Shown here piece after piece: positions 48,803-57,259 of a stretch of 64,000 nt of DNA; position 1 is the stretch's first letter, and each line of letters opens with the position of its first letter. This DNA is from Dactylosporangium sp. AC04546 (lineage in GTDB: Bacteria; Actinomycetota; Actinomycetes; Mycobacteriales; Micromonosporaceae). Below the pieces are notes generated by a model that saw only the letters and a list, made by a program, of their open reading frames with translations, did no database searches and was not told the origin of the DNA. A program made the translations under genes and the position numbers. The stretch lies in contig NZ_JAHYSG010000062.1 in NCBI RefSeq assembly GCF_022095675.1, positions 9,150-73,149 of the forward strand, in the 5' to 3' direction.

Positions 48803-49714
48803 TCAGGCCTTCGGGGCCTCGAACACCAGCATCGCGTCGGCGGGGGGCGCGCCGTAGAGGCGGACCACCGTCTCCTCGTCGAAGCGGCTCTCGTCGGCCA
48901 CGTTGATGAAGTCGCGGATCGCCGTGCCCGTGCAGTACGTGTCGGCCAGCGGCGCGCCCTTCTGGGCCAGGACGTCCGGCGCGTGGACCGTGCGGAAGTC
49001 GATGCTGTACCGCGCGAGCCCCGACGTGTTCGGGATCGAGCGGTGCAGGTGGGCGCCCGAGAAGAGCAGCACCTGGCCCGGGGCCGGCAGCACGACCTGC
49101 TCGTTCGGCGGGTTGTGGTCGATGGCGCCCGGGCGGACCTGGGCCTCCTTCTTCACCGACGCCGCCGTGGACAGCCGGCCGACGTTGTTGGCGTAGTAGT
49201 CGAAGTCGCCGGAGTTGTTCGGCACCGGCGCGTTGAAGCGGTCCAGGTCGAACGACATCGCGTTGGTCTCGCGGACCGGGAACACCGGCAGCCACCAGTT
49301 CAACTGCTGGTTCGGCGCCGAGTACCACACGTCGCGGTGCCACGGGAACGCGAACGCCACGCCCGTGGTGAGGTGGCCGACCGGGAACGCCGTGCGCGGC
49401 TTCGGCACGTCGTAGTGCGTCTCCGTGGCGTCGAAGCCCAGCTCCTCGATGATGTTGCGGACCAGCTTCTTGGACCGCTCGTCGTGGATGAACCGCGGCT
49501 TCCAGGCGCCGAGGACCTTCGCCATCTCATCGGGGCTGAAGTGCTCGTGGGCGTGCAACGGGTCGTGCGGCGCGAACAGGTCGGTGAGCTGCGCACGCGC
49601 GTGCTCGACCAGCTGGGCGACCGAAGGCAACCGGGTCATCACCAGCAGGTGCCCGTCGTAGAGCCGCTGCCGCAGCTCCTCGCCGGTTCCTTGCAGATCG
49701 ACATGGATGGCCAT
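48803..49714 (-). CDS. Fe(II)/2-oxoglutarate dioxygenase (phytanoyl-CoA hydroxylase-like)
   Basis: A 303-residue cytoplasmic oxygenase. The metal triad is visible: His126-x-Asp128 (FPWHRDVWYSAPN) and distal His224 (HLHRSIPN), with Arg235 and Arg241 (LARYSIDFR) available to bind 2-oxoglutarate. The ATG has a GGGAGGA site 9 bp upstream; longer in-frame extensions have no ribosome site. Relatives hydroxylate amino acids or small natural products; no biosynthetic partner is adjacent. It is divergent from the secreted beta-helix protein gene. Confidence 0.88.
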   Translation of the reverse strand: MAIHVDLQGTGEELRQRLYDGHLLVMTRLPSVAQLVEHARAQLTDLFAPHDPLHAHEHFSPDEMAKVLGAWKPRFIHDERSKKLVRNIIEELGFDATETHYDVPKPRTAFPVGHLTTGVAFAFPWHRDVWYSAPNQQLNWWLPVFPVRETNAMSFDLDRFNAPVPNNSGDFDYYANNVGRLSTAASVKKEAQVRPGAIDHNPPNEQVVLPAPGQVLLFSGAHLHRSIPNTSGLARYSIDFRTVHAPDVLAQKGAPLADTYCTGTAIRDFINVADESRFDEETVVRLYGAPPADAMLVFEAPKA

Positions 49715-49849
49715 GACGAGAGTCCTCCCGCTTATGTCAGACGTTCCCCCCGGGCACCGTACTCCTGTCCGCCGGGCCAGGTGGCGGGACCATGAAGATG
49801 ATCGACGATGGCAAATCGTGGCAAGCGATTGTCGCGGCCTGACCGGCTT

Positions 49850-49878
49850 CGCTAGCGTCCCGTGCATATCCGCTAGCG
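49850..49878. promoter_or_regulatory. Paired CGCTAGCG palindromes, 21 bp apart
   Basis: Two copies of the 8-bp palindrome CGCTAGCG start at 49850 and 49871, on the same face of the helix (two turns apart), in the divergent region upstream of the secreted beta-helix gene. This spacing suggests a cooperative dimer-of-dimers site. No regulator is assigned. Confidence 0.4.
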
Positions 49879-49931
49879 GTGCGTGATGTCGAACGATCCC
49901 GCCAGATCCCGACCCCACCACAGGAGAAGCC

Positions 49932-52088
49932 ATGCTCCGAAGAGCCCTGGTCGCCGTGACCCTGTTGTTCGCCGGCACCGTCGCCCTGCTGGGCGCGACA
50001 CCCGGTGCGGCCGGTGCCGCCTGCGGTACCACCAATGTCGCCCGAGGCAAGACGGCCACCGCGTCGTCGAACGAGAACGGCAGCCTCGTGCCCGCCAAGG
50101 CGGTCGACGGCGACGTGAACACCCGCTGGTCGAGCCAGTTCAGCGACCCGCAGTGGCTGCAGGTCGACCTCGGCACCACGACCGACATCTGCCAGGTCGT
50201 CATCACCTGGCAGACCTCGTACGCGCGGGCGTTCAGCCTGGAGGTGTCGCCCACCGGCGCCGCCGGCAGCTGGACGCCGATCTACTCCACCACCACGAAC
50301 ACCGGCGGCACGCAGACGCTCGCGGTGAGCGGCTCCGGCCGGTACATCCGGATGCACGGCACCCAGCGGGCCACCCGCTACGGCTACTCCATCAAGGAGT
50401 TCGCGGTGTACAGCGGCGCCGTGGTGGAGTGCCCGCCGGTGAGCACCGACCTCGGGCCGAACGTCATCGTCTTCGATCCGTCGATGCCGGCGTCCACCAT
50501 CCAGGCCCGCGCCGATCAGGTGTTCGCCGAGATGGAGTCCAACCAGTTCGGCGCGCAGCGCTACGCCCTGGCGTTCAAGCCCGGGACGTACAGCGGCATC
50601 AACGTCAACACCGGCTTCTACACGTCGGTGCTCGGCCTCGGCCGCAACGTCGACGACGTGACCATCAACGGCGACGTGACCGTCGACGCCGGCTGGTTCG
50701 GCGGCAACGCCACGCAGAACTTCTGGCGTTCGATCGAGAACCTGGCGATCGTGCCGAGCGTGGCGAACAACGGCGACCGGTGGGCGGTCGCGCAGGCGGC
50801 GCCGATGCGCCGGGTGCACATCCGCGGCAAGCTCAACCTCGCGCCCAACGGCTACGGCTGGGCGAGCGGCGGGTACATCGCCGACAGCGTGATCGACGGC
50901 AGCGTCGGCCCGTACTCGCAGCAGCAGTGGTACACCCGCGACAGCCGGATCGGCGGCTGGGTCAACGGCGTGTGGAACATGGTGTTCTCGGGCGTGCAGG
51001 GCGCACCGGCCGACTCGTTCCCGTCGCCGCGGTACACCACGCTCGCCACGACGCCGGTCATCCGCGAGAAGCCGTACCTCTACCTGAACGGCGACAGCTA
51101 CAGCGTGCTGGTGCCGAACCTGCGCACGAACGCGGCCGGCACCACCTGGCAGGGCGGCCCGACGCCGGGCACGTCCATCCCGCTCACCAGCTTCTACGTC
51201 GTGCGCCCGGGCGCGAGCGCGGCCACGATCAACGCCGCGCTCGCGTGCGGCCGGCACCTGCTGTTCACCCCGGGCATCTACCATCTCGACCAGACGCTGA
51301 ACGTCACCAACCCGGACACCGTCGTCCTCGGCATCGGCTACCCGACGCTGATCCCGGACAACGGCGTCGAGGCCATGCGGATCGCGGACGTCGACGGCGT
51401 GAAGGTGGCCGGCCTGCTCTTCGACGCCGGGCCGGTCAACTCGCCCGCGCTGCTCACCGTCGGTACCGCCGGATCCACGGTCGGCCACAGCGCGAACCCG
51501 GTCACGATCCAGGACGCCTTCTTCCGCATCGGCGGAGCCGGCCCCGGCAAGGCGACGACCAGCCTGATCGTGAACAGCCAGAACACGATCATCGACCACA
51601 TCTGGGCCTGGCGGGCCGACCACGGCTCGGGCGTCGGCTGGACGACGAACACCGCCGACCACGGCCTGATCGTCAACGGTGACGACGTCAGCGCCTACGG
51701 CCTGTTCGTCGAGCACTACCAGAAGGACCAGGTGATCTGGAACGGTCAGCGCGGCCGGACGATCTTCTTCCAGAACGAGATGCCGTACGACCCGCCGAGC
51801 CAGTCCGGCTGGCGGACCGGGGCCCGCGGCTACGCGGCGTACAAGGTCGCCGACACGGTGACGGCGCACGAGGCGTGGGGGATGGGCAGCTACTGCAACT
51901 TCACCACCGACCCGTCGATCGTCGCCGAGCACGGCTTCGAGACGCCGGTGAACCCGAACGTGCGCTTCCACCACCTGCTCACCGTGTCGCTCGGCGGCAA
52001 GGGAACGATCGCCCACGTCGTCAACGACACGGGCGGCCCGGCGCAGGGAACGCAGACGGTCCCGGTCGAGGTGGTCAGCTACCCGTAG
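49932..52088 (+). CDS. Secreted F5/8C (discoidin) and right-handed beta-helix protein
   Basis: A 718-residue secreted protein with a Sec signal (LRRALVAVTLLFAGTVALL, cleavage near GAA). Residues 35-170 are an F5/8 type C/CBM32-like module (NVARGKTATASSNENG, DGDVNTRWSSQFSDPQWLQVDLG, YGYSIKEFAVY). The rest is a long beta-helix with GH55/pectate-lyase-like features (FKPGTYSGINVNTGFYT, GVWNMVFSGV, TPGIYHLDQTLNV, WAWRADHGSGVGWTTN, YGLFVEHYQKDQVIWNGQ). Members are often annotated as F5/8C proteins of unknown activity; exo-beta-1,3-glucanase-like hydrolysis is one possibility. It is followed by a strong terminator at 52147. Confidence 0.88.
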   Translation: MLRRALVAVTLLFAGTVALLGATPGAAGAACGTTNVARGKTATASSNENGSLVPAKAVDGDVNTRWSSQFSDPQWLQVDLGTTTDICQVVITWQTSYARAFSLEVSPTGAAGSWTPIYSTTTNTGGTQTLAVSGSGRYIRMHGTQRATRYGYSIKEFAVYSGAVVECPPVSTDLGPNVIVFDPSMPASTIQARADQVFAEMESNQFGAQRYALAFKPGTYSGINVNTGFYTSVLGLGRNVDDVTINGDVTVDAGWFGGNATQNFWRSIENLAIVPSVANNGDRWAVAQAAPMRRVHIRGKLNLAPNGYGWASGGYIADSVIDGSVGPYSQQQWYTRDSRIGGWVNGVWNMVFSGVQGAPADSFPSPRYTTLATTPVIREKPYLYLNGDSYSVLVPNLRTNAAGTTWQGGPTPGTSIPLTSFYVVRPGASAATINAALACGRHLLFTPGIYHLDQTLNVTNPDTVVLGIGYPTLIPDNGVEAMRIADVDGVKVAGLLFDAGPVNSPALLTVGTAGSTVGHSANPVTIQDAFFRIGGAGPGKATTSLIVNSQNTIIDHIWAWRADHGSGVGWTTNTADHGLIVNGDDVSAYGLFVEHYQKDQVIWNGQRGRTIFFQNEMPYDPPSQSGWRTGARGYAAYKVADTVTAHEAWGMGSYCNFTTDPSIVAEHGFETPVNPNVRFHHLLTVSLGGKGTIAHVVNDTGGPAQGTQTVPVEVVSYP

Positions 52089-52095
52089 GCAACGT

Positions 52096-52142
52096 TTGAC
52101 AATGCCGAGATATCGACGTACAACTCTGTGAGAGCGCTCTCA
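52096..52142 (+). promoter_or_regulatory. Promoter with LacI-type operator TGAGAGCGCTCTCA
   Basis: TTGACA (52096-52101), a 17-bp spacer and TACAAC (52119-52124) form a good promoter. The perfect 14-bp palindrome TGAGAGCGCTCTCA (52129-52142) sits at the expected transcription start. The half-site differs from the galactan-locus operators (TGAGAGC against TGTGAGC), so a different LacI-family protein is likely. A strong terminator begins 5 bp downstream. Confidence 0.55.
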
Positions 52143-52146
52143 GAAA

Positions 52147-52182
52147 GCTCGCCCGGGGCGGCCGCCACCGCCCCGGGCGAGC
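52147..52182 (+). terminator. Strong GC-rich stem-loop terminator
   Basis: GCTCGCCCGGGGCGG (52147-52161) pairs perfectly with CCGCCCCGGGCGAGC (52168-52182) around a 6-nt loop. It can end transcription of the secreted beta-helix gene, and it would also stop any transcript from the promoter at 52096. Confidence 0.85.
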
Positions 52183-52282
52183 CGTCCGCCCGAACGTCGA
52201 CCGGCTGGCCTTCGGCCATCGACGTTCCCCAGGGGGTGCGCCCGCCGCGCAGCACGTGGGGTGGTGGCGCGGCGGGCGCACC

Positions 52283-53326
52283 ATGGACGGCGTGAAGACC
52301 ATCGGGGGACTTCGCCTGGGGCCGTCCCGGCCCGAGGTGCTCGGACTGCGGGCGGCCGTCGTGCTCGCGGCGGCCGCGACCGTCGGCGGCCTGACTCTGC
52401 TCGTGCTGCCGTGGTTCGGGGCGGTGCTCGCCGCCCTGGTCGCCGGCGGGGCCGCCGCCTGGCTGGCGATCGACCGGATACCGTCCGGGCGGCGACGCCG
52501 CCTGTGGCTCGCCCTGCGCGACGGCGGCCCCACCGACGCGGTCTGGGCCGACCACGCCGCGATCGTGGACAGCTTCCGCGACACGGACCCGGCCCGCTAC
52601 GACCGCTGCCTGCGCCTGGCCGCCGCCGAGGGCAGCGTCCCCGCCTACCTCCGCCTCGCCGACCGGCTGACCCCGGACGACCTGGCTCCCGTGCGTGCGC
52701 TCGCGCTGGCGGGCGGCCCGGCCGGCTTCGTGTTCGCGCTGGCGCGCCACTACGAGGAGCAGCGGCAGTACCCCGAGGCGCTCACGTTCGCCGAGGCCGC
52801 CCTCGACCGCGACCCGGACCACGCCCGGGCCGTGCTGCTGGCCGCCCGCATGCACGCGGCCCTGGGCGACCCGACCGCGGCGATGGTGCTGTACAACCGG
52901 ACCATCCTGCTCGACCTGAGCACGCTGGGCGCGTTCGACCGCCCGGCCCTCGCCGAGCACCTGTGGCAGGCCGGCCACGCCGACGGCGCCGAGGTGGTGC
53001 TCCGCGACCACCTCGCCGCCGGGCCGCACAGCTCGTTTCCGCTGGGCCGGCTGCTGGCCGCGCAGGGCCGCGAGGACGAGGCGGTCGCGATGGCGATCGC
53101 CCACTACGAGCGCTGGTCGAAGTCGGCGCTCGCGGTCGCCGTGCACGAGCTGCTGCTCTGGCTGGGCCGCGACGAGGAGGCCGCCACGTGGCCGGCGCCG
53201 CACCGCTCGCGCCGGAGCGGCCCGACGCGCTCCCCTGGCGCCGAGCCCAACCGGGAGCCTTACCGGGAGCCGTATCGCGACGGTTTGTGGGACGGCACCA
53301 ACCCGGACCCCTTCAATCAGTTCTAG
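52283..53326 (+). CDS. TPR-containing membrane-anchored protein
   Basis: A 347-residue protein with two N-terminal membrane helices (GLRAAVVLAAAATVGGLTLLVL, FGAVLAALVAGGAAAWLAI) and a cytoplasmic helical-repeat region of TPR type (AYLRLADRLTP, FVFALARHYEEQRQYPEALTFAEAAL, ARAVLLAARMHAALGDPTAAMVLYNRTI). The tail is Arg/Pro-rich with two REPYREPY-like units. The start codon is uncertain: ATG 52283 is chosen, but no clear ribosome site precedes it. It is probably a protein-interaction scaffold; its partner is unknown. Confidence 0.8.
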   Translation: MDGVKTIGGLRLGPSRPEVLGLRAAVVLAAAATVGGLTLLVLPWFGAVLAALVAGGAAAWLAIDRIPSGRRRRLWLALRDGGPTDAVWADHAAIVDSFRDTDPARYDRCLRLAAAEGSVPAYLRLADRLTPDDLAPVRALALAGGPAGFVFALARHYEEQRQYPEALTFAEAALDRDPDHARAVLLAARMHAALGDPTAAMVLYNRTILLDLSTLGAFDRPALAEHLWQAGHADGAEVVLRDHLAAGPHSSFPLGRLLAAQGREDEAVAMAIAHYERWSKSALAVAVHELLLWLGRDEEAATWPAPHRSRRSGPTRSPGAEPNREPYREPYRDGLWDGTNPDPFNQF

Positions 53327-53345
53327 TCGACCGGTTCTGGTCGAC
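53326..53345. terminator. Short hairpin between convergent genes
   Basis: GTCGACC (53326-53332) and GGTCGAC (53339-53345) form a 7-bp stem with a 6-nt loop, directly between the stops of the TPR gene and the XRE regulator gene. It can serve both directions. Confidence 0.5.
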
Positions 53346-53347
53346 TT

Positions 53348-54193
53348 CTAGTCGACGAGGGCCTGGGTGCCGAGGACGACCGCGAGCGCGAGCCGGTCGG
53401 CGTCCTCGGTGCCGGGCTCTGCGGTGTAGACCGTGATGCGCACGTCGTCCACGGCAACGACGAGCGTGTCGCAGTCGAGCGTGATCCGGCCGACCGCGGG
53501 GTGGTCGACGACCTTGCGCTTCGACGGGTCCGGCGGCGGGGCCGGGACGTCGGACTCCCACAGCTCGGCGAAGCGCGGGCTCTTGTCCGTCAGCTCGGCG
53601 ACGAGCCGCCGCAGCGCCCGGTCGGCCGGATACCGCGAGGCGGTCAGCCGCAGGTCGGCGACGAGCCGCGCCTCGTGGTCGGCCTGCTCCGCCGGCGTGT
53701 GCACGACCCGGGTGCCGGGCCCGAGCAGGTTGCGCCACAGGGCGTTGCGCTCGATCCCGCGCCACGCCGACGTCTCACCCATGAGCGCGTCGAACGGCGC
53801 GTTGGCGAGCAGCAGCGTCCACGTTGCGTCGTACACCACCACGGGGGTGTGCGCCAGCCGGTCGAGCAGCCGCTGCACGCTGCGCGTGATGCGCGACGGC
53901 ACGACGTCGAGCCCGGGCGCGGCGTGGCCGGCCAGCCGGTAGAGCAGGTCGCGCTCCTGGTCGGCCAGCCGCAGGGCGCGCGCGAGCGACTCGACGACCT
54001 GCGTCGAGGGCGCGGTCGCCCGCCCCTGCTCGAGCCGGGTCAGGTAGTCGGTCGAGATCCCGGCCAGCCCGGCGAGCTCCTCACGCCGCAGCCCGCTCGC
54101 CCGGCGCCGCCGCCCGACCGGCAGCCCGACGGCCTCGGGCGCGACCCGGTCCCGCCATCGCCGCACCGCCCGGCCGAACTCCCAGGACTCCAC
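53348..54193 (-). CDS. XRE-family regulator with MmyB-like ligand domain
   Basis: A 281-residue regulator: N-terminal XRE helix-turn-helix (GLRREELAGLAGISTDYLTRLEQGR) and a C-terminal MmyB-like PAS-type domain (TPVVVYDATWTLLLANAPFDALMG, RNLLWRN-like RNALWRNLLG, HPAVGRITLDCDTLVV), which in relatives binds fatty-acid-like ligands. It is divergent from an SDR gene, and regulators of this class commonly control the adjacent dehydrogenase. Operator not identified. Confidence 0.93.
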   Translation of the reverse strand: MESWEFGRAVRRWRDRVAPEAVGLPVGRRRRASGLRREELAGLAGISTDYLTRLEQGRATAPSTQVVESLARALRLADQERDLLYRLAGHAAPGLDVVPSRITRSVQRLLDRLAHTPVVVYDATWTLLLANAPFDALMGETSAWRGIERNALWRNLLGPGTRVVHTPAEQADHEARLVADLRLTASRYPADRALRRLVAELTDKSPRFAELWESDVPAPPPDPSKRKVVDHPAVGRITLDCDTLVVAVDDVRITVYTAEPGTEDADRLALAVVLGTQALVD

Positions 54194-54294
54194 GACTCAA
54201 GTCTGCGCGCCAGCCGTGTGCTTGTCGTGGCCCTGTCAGTCCTGGGAAAACGCGACGACTGCCTGCCGCCGCGCCCGGCGGCGACGCTCGGTGC

Positions 54295-54978
54295 ATGACC
54301 ACGACACTGATCACCGGGGCCAACCGGGGCCTCGGCAAGGAAACCGCCCGCCAGCTCATCGCCGCCGGGCACACCGTCTACGTGGCGGCCCGCGACGAGG
54401 CCCGCGGCCGCGCGACCGCCGACGAGCTCGGCGCCCGCTTCGTCCGCCTGGACGTCACGGACGACGCCTCGGTGGCCGCCGCGTTCGCCCGGCTCGACGC
54501 GGACGGCGGCCTGGACGTGCTCGTCAACAACGCCGGCATCGCGCTGCTGGCCCTGAACGGCCCGGAAGCCCTGCGCGTCTTCGACACCAACGCGGTCTCG
54601 GTCGTGCGCGTGACGGAGGCGGCCCTGCCGCTGCTGCGCCGCTCGGCCAACCCGGTCGTCGTCAACGTCTCCAGCGCCCTCGGCTCGTTCGCGGCCAACC
54701 ACGACCCGGCCCGCCCCGCGTCGCACGTTGCCGCGATCGTCTACGGCGCGAGCAAGGCGGCGGTGTCGATGCTCACCGTCCAGTACGCCAGAGCCGTCCC
54801 CGAGGTCAGGTTCAACGCCGTGGAGCCCGGCTACACCGCGACCGAGCTGGGCGGCCACGACAACAGCGCCGGCGCCCCGGTGGAGGTCAGCGCCCGCGTG
54901 ATCGCCCGCCTGGCCAGCATCGGCCCCGACGGCCCGACGGGCACCTTCCAGGAGGACGAGGGCGTTCTCGGCTGGTGA
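54295..54978 (+). CDS. Short-chain dehydrogenase/reductase
   Basis: A 227-residue SDR with TGANRGLG cofactor site, NNAG, catalytic Ser (NVSSALGS), Tyr and Lys (YGASK) and EPGYTATEL. Arg and acidic residues after the second strand (AARDEARG) suggest NADP(H) preference. It is divergently paired with the XRE/MmyB regulator and ends at a strong hairpin at 54995. The substrate is unknown. Confidence 0.93.
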   Translation: MTTTLITGANRGLGKETARQLIAAGHTVYVAARDEARGRATADELGARFVRLDVTDDASVAAAFARLDADGGLDVLVNNAGIALLALNGPEALRVFDTNAVSVVRVTEAALPLLRRSANPVVVNVSSALGSFAANHDPARPASHVAAIVYGASKAAVSMLTVQYARAVPEVRFNAVEPGYTATELGGHDNSAGAPVEVSARVIARLASIGPDGPTGTFQEDEGVLGW

Positions 54979-54994
54979 CCCGGCCCGCGGAAGG

Positions 54995-55026
54995 GCGGGC
55001 ACGCCGGCAAGATCCAGCGTGCCCGC
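54995..55026. terminator. Hairpin between SDR and MMPL genes
   Basis: GCGGGCACGC (54995-55004) and GCGTGCCCGC (55017-55026) form a perfect 10-bp stem with a 12-nt loop in the short gap between two convergent genes. Confidence 0.7.
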
Positions 55027-55044
55027 GGTCGTCCGGGTGAACGG

Positions 55045-57138
55045 TCAGGTGTGGGCCGGTTGCTCGGTCCGCACGGCCGGGAGCGGGGCCGGCGGCCGGG
55101 GCTGGCCCCGCTCCCGGCCCGGCCACCAGGCCGCGTGCGACAGCAGGGTCATCGTGGCCGGCACCAGCAGCATCCGGACCACCGTCGCGTCCAGGACGAT
55201 CGCGACGACCAGCCCGACGCCGATCTCCTTGATGGGCGCGAACCCGCCGACCAGGAACCCGGCGAACACGACCACCAGCAGCAGCGCCGCCGAGGTGACG
55301 ATGCGCCCGGTCTGCTGCAGCCCGGTGGCGACGGCGGCCCGCGCGTCGCCGGTCTCCAGGTACCGCTCGCGGATCCGCGCCAGCAGGAACACCTCGTAGT
55401 CGACCGACAGCCCGAACGCGATCGCCGCGACGAGCACCGGCACCGTCAGGTCCACCGCGTCGAGACGCTCCGAGCCGAGCCACGAGGCCAGGTGCCCCTG
55501 CTGGAACACCAGGACCACGACGCCCAGCGCGGCGCCGATGCTCAGCACGCTGGTCAGCACCGCCTTCAGGGGCAGCAGCACCGACCGGGTGAACGCGGCC
55601 AGCAGGGCGAACGTCGCCACGAACACGACCAGCGCCGCCCACGGCCCGTACGCCGCGAGCATCGCGCGATAGTCCACCAGCCGCGCCGCGTCGCCGGCCA
55701 CCAGCACCTCGAACGGCGCCGGCACCGCCCGCACCGCGTCCAGGGTGGCGCGGCCCTGCGCCGTCCACGGCTCGTGCCGGGGCGTCGCCCGCACCACGCT
55801 CACCGTCGCCGAGACCGGCACCACCTCGGCCGAGGCCACCCCGGGCACCGCCCGCACCCGGTCGGCGAACGCCGCCAGCGCCGGGTCGCCGGCCCCGGAC
55901 CGGGCGACGGCGGCGATGACGTCGGGCCCCGTCAGCTCGGGGAAGTGGGCGGCCAGCGCGTCATACTGCTGCCGCGTCTGCGTCGACCCTGGCAGCGCCC
56001 GCGCGTCACTGTTCGCCAGCCGCAGCTGCAGCGACGGCACGGCGAGGGCCAGCATCGCCGCCGCCGTCACCAGCGAGGTGAGGACCGGCCGGCGCTGCAC
56101 CGCCGCGGCGAGCCGCGCGAACAGCCCGGTGCCGGCCGCGGCCCGGGCCGGCTTGATCCGCCGGCCGGTGAGCGCCAGGATCGCCGGCAGCAGCGACAGC
56201 ACGGCGAGCATGTTCACCAGCACCACCCCGGCGCCGGCGAGCCCCATCGAGCGCAGGAACGCGTCCGGGAACACGGCCAGGCCAAGCAGGCTCGCCGCCA
56301 CGGTCAGCCCGGTCACCGCGATCGTCCGCCCGGCCCGCTCCACCGCCCGGCCCAGCGCCTCGGGGACCGAGGCCGTGACCGCCCGCTCCGTGCGGAACCG
56401 GCTGATGAGCAGCAGCCCGTAGTCGACCGCCAGCCCGACGCTCAGCATCGTCACCACCTGGACGGCGTAGACGGAGACGTCCGTGAAGAGGCTGAACACC
56501 CGCAGCAGCCCGAAGGTGGCGGCGACCCCGGCCACCGCGACGACGAGCGGCATCGCCCCGGCGAGGAGCCCCCCGAAGACCAGCACCAGCAGCACCAACA
56601 CGATCGGCAGCGTGATCAGCTCCGCCCGCTGCACATCCGACTGGGCCTGCGCGCCGAACTCCATGTCGGTCAGCGGCCCGCCGGCGACGCTCACCCGCTC
56701 GCGGTCGACGGACCGGATCCGCTCGGCGACGGCGTCCGCCTGCGCCGACGTGGCGCCGGGCGTGAGGACCACGTCATGGAGCACGGCCCCGCCGTCGCCG
56801 GACGGCAGGGCCGGGCCCACTTCGACCACACCGGGCAGACCGGCCGCCTCGGCCAGCGCGGCGGTGAGATCCGCCCCGACCGCGACGGCGACCACGGTGA
56901 GGTGCTGCGGCTGGGGTCCGGCGGCCCCGTCGCGCAGTTCGATCGCCCGCTCGTTCTCACTGCCCGGCACGGTCGCCACGTTGGCGGTGAGCTTCGCGAA
57001 GACCCCGGTGCCGAAGCCGAGACCGACCCCGACGACAGCGACCCAGAAGACGATGACGAGCACCGGCCGGCGCACGGCCAGTTGCGTGAGTACCCGAAAC
57101 ATGCGGTCGATGCTCGTCCGAACGCGCGCGCCGGACAT
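55045..57138 (-). CDS. MMPL/RND-family transporter
   Basis: A 697-residue membrane transporter with the duplicated RND layout: two halves, each with one membrane helix, a large extracytoplasmic loop and five more helices (first RRPVLVIVFWVAVVGVGLGFG; second RRPVLTSLVTAAAMLALAV). The conserved VDYGLLLISRFR and VDYEVFLLARIRE segments carry the proton-relay region. It likely exports lipids or hydrophobic drugs. The start is MSGARV at 57138 or possibly the later MFRVLTQL. Upstream are paired inverted sites (57159-57198) suggesting control by a TetR/MarR-type protein. Confidence 0.93.
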   Translation of the reverse strand: MSGARVRTSIDRMFRVLTQLAVRRPVLVIVFWVAVVGVGLGFGTGVFAKLTANVATVPGSENERAIELRDGAAGPQPQHLTVVAVAVGADLTAALAEAAGLPGVVEVGPALPSGDGGAVLHDVVLTPGATSAQADAVAERIRSVDRERVSVAGGPLTDMEFGAQAQSDVQRAELITLPIVLVLLVLVFGGLLAGAMPLVVAVAGVAATFGLLRVFSLFTDVSVYAVQVVTMLSVGLAVDYGLLLISRFRTERAVTASVPEALGRAVERAGRTIAVTGLTVAASLLGLAVFPDAFLRSMGLAGAGVVLVNMLAVLSLLPAILALTGRRIKPARAAAGTGLFARLAAAVQRRPVLTSLVTAAAMLALAVPSLQLRLANSDARALPGSTQTRQQYDALAAHFPELTGPDVIAAVARSGAGDPALAAFADRVRAVPGVASAEVVPVSATVSVVRATPRHEPWTAQGRATLDAVRAVPAPFEVLVAGDAARLVDYRAMLAAYGPWAALVVFVATFALLAAFTRSVLLPLKAVLTSVLSIGAALGVVVLVFQQGHLASWLGSERLDAVDLTVPVLVAAIAFGLSVDYEVFLLARIRERYLETGDARAAVATGLQQTGRIVTSAALLLVVVFAGFLVGGFAPIKEIGVGLVVAIVLDATVVRMLLVPATMTLLSHAAWWPGRERGQPRPPAPLPAVRTEQPAHT

Positions 57139-57158
57139 CCCCGGCAGGAGCGGTCATT

Positions 57159-57198
57159 CCCCTAGCTCTTGAGAGGGACGACCCCTAGCGCTCAAGAG
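57159..57198. promoter_or_regulatory. Paired sites upstream of the MMPL gene
   Basis: CCCCTAGC occurs at 57159-57166 and 57182-57189 (period 23 bp). It is joined to CTCTTGAG (57166-57173) in one copy and to its reverse complement CTCAAGAG (57191-57198) in the other. The block lies just upstream of the MMPL start and is a likely operator. Confidence 0.5.
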
Positions 57199-57259
57199 CG
57201 ACGGGTAGCACTATCGGGCGCCAGTTCGCCGCCGGAGCGGGGAAGTGTTCGTGGGCGTC

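Noticed and set aside
49737..52016. Long minus-strand frame opposite the secreted beta-helix protein
   Set aside because: Composition-driven shadow with no signal or domain; the plus-strand frame has a signal peptide and F5/8C module.
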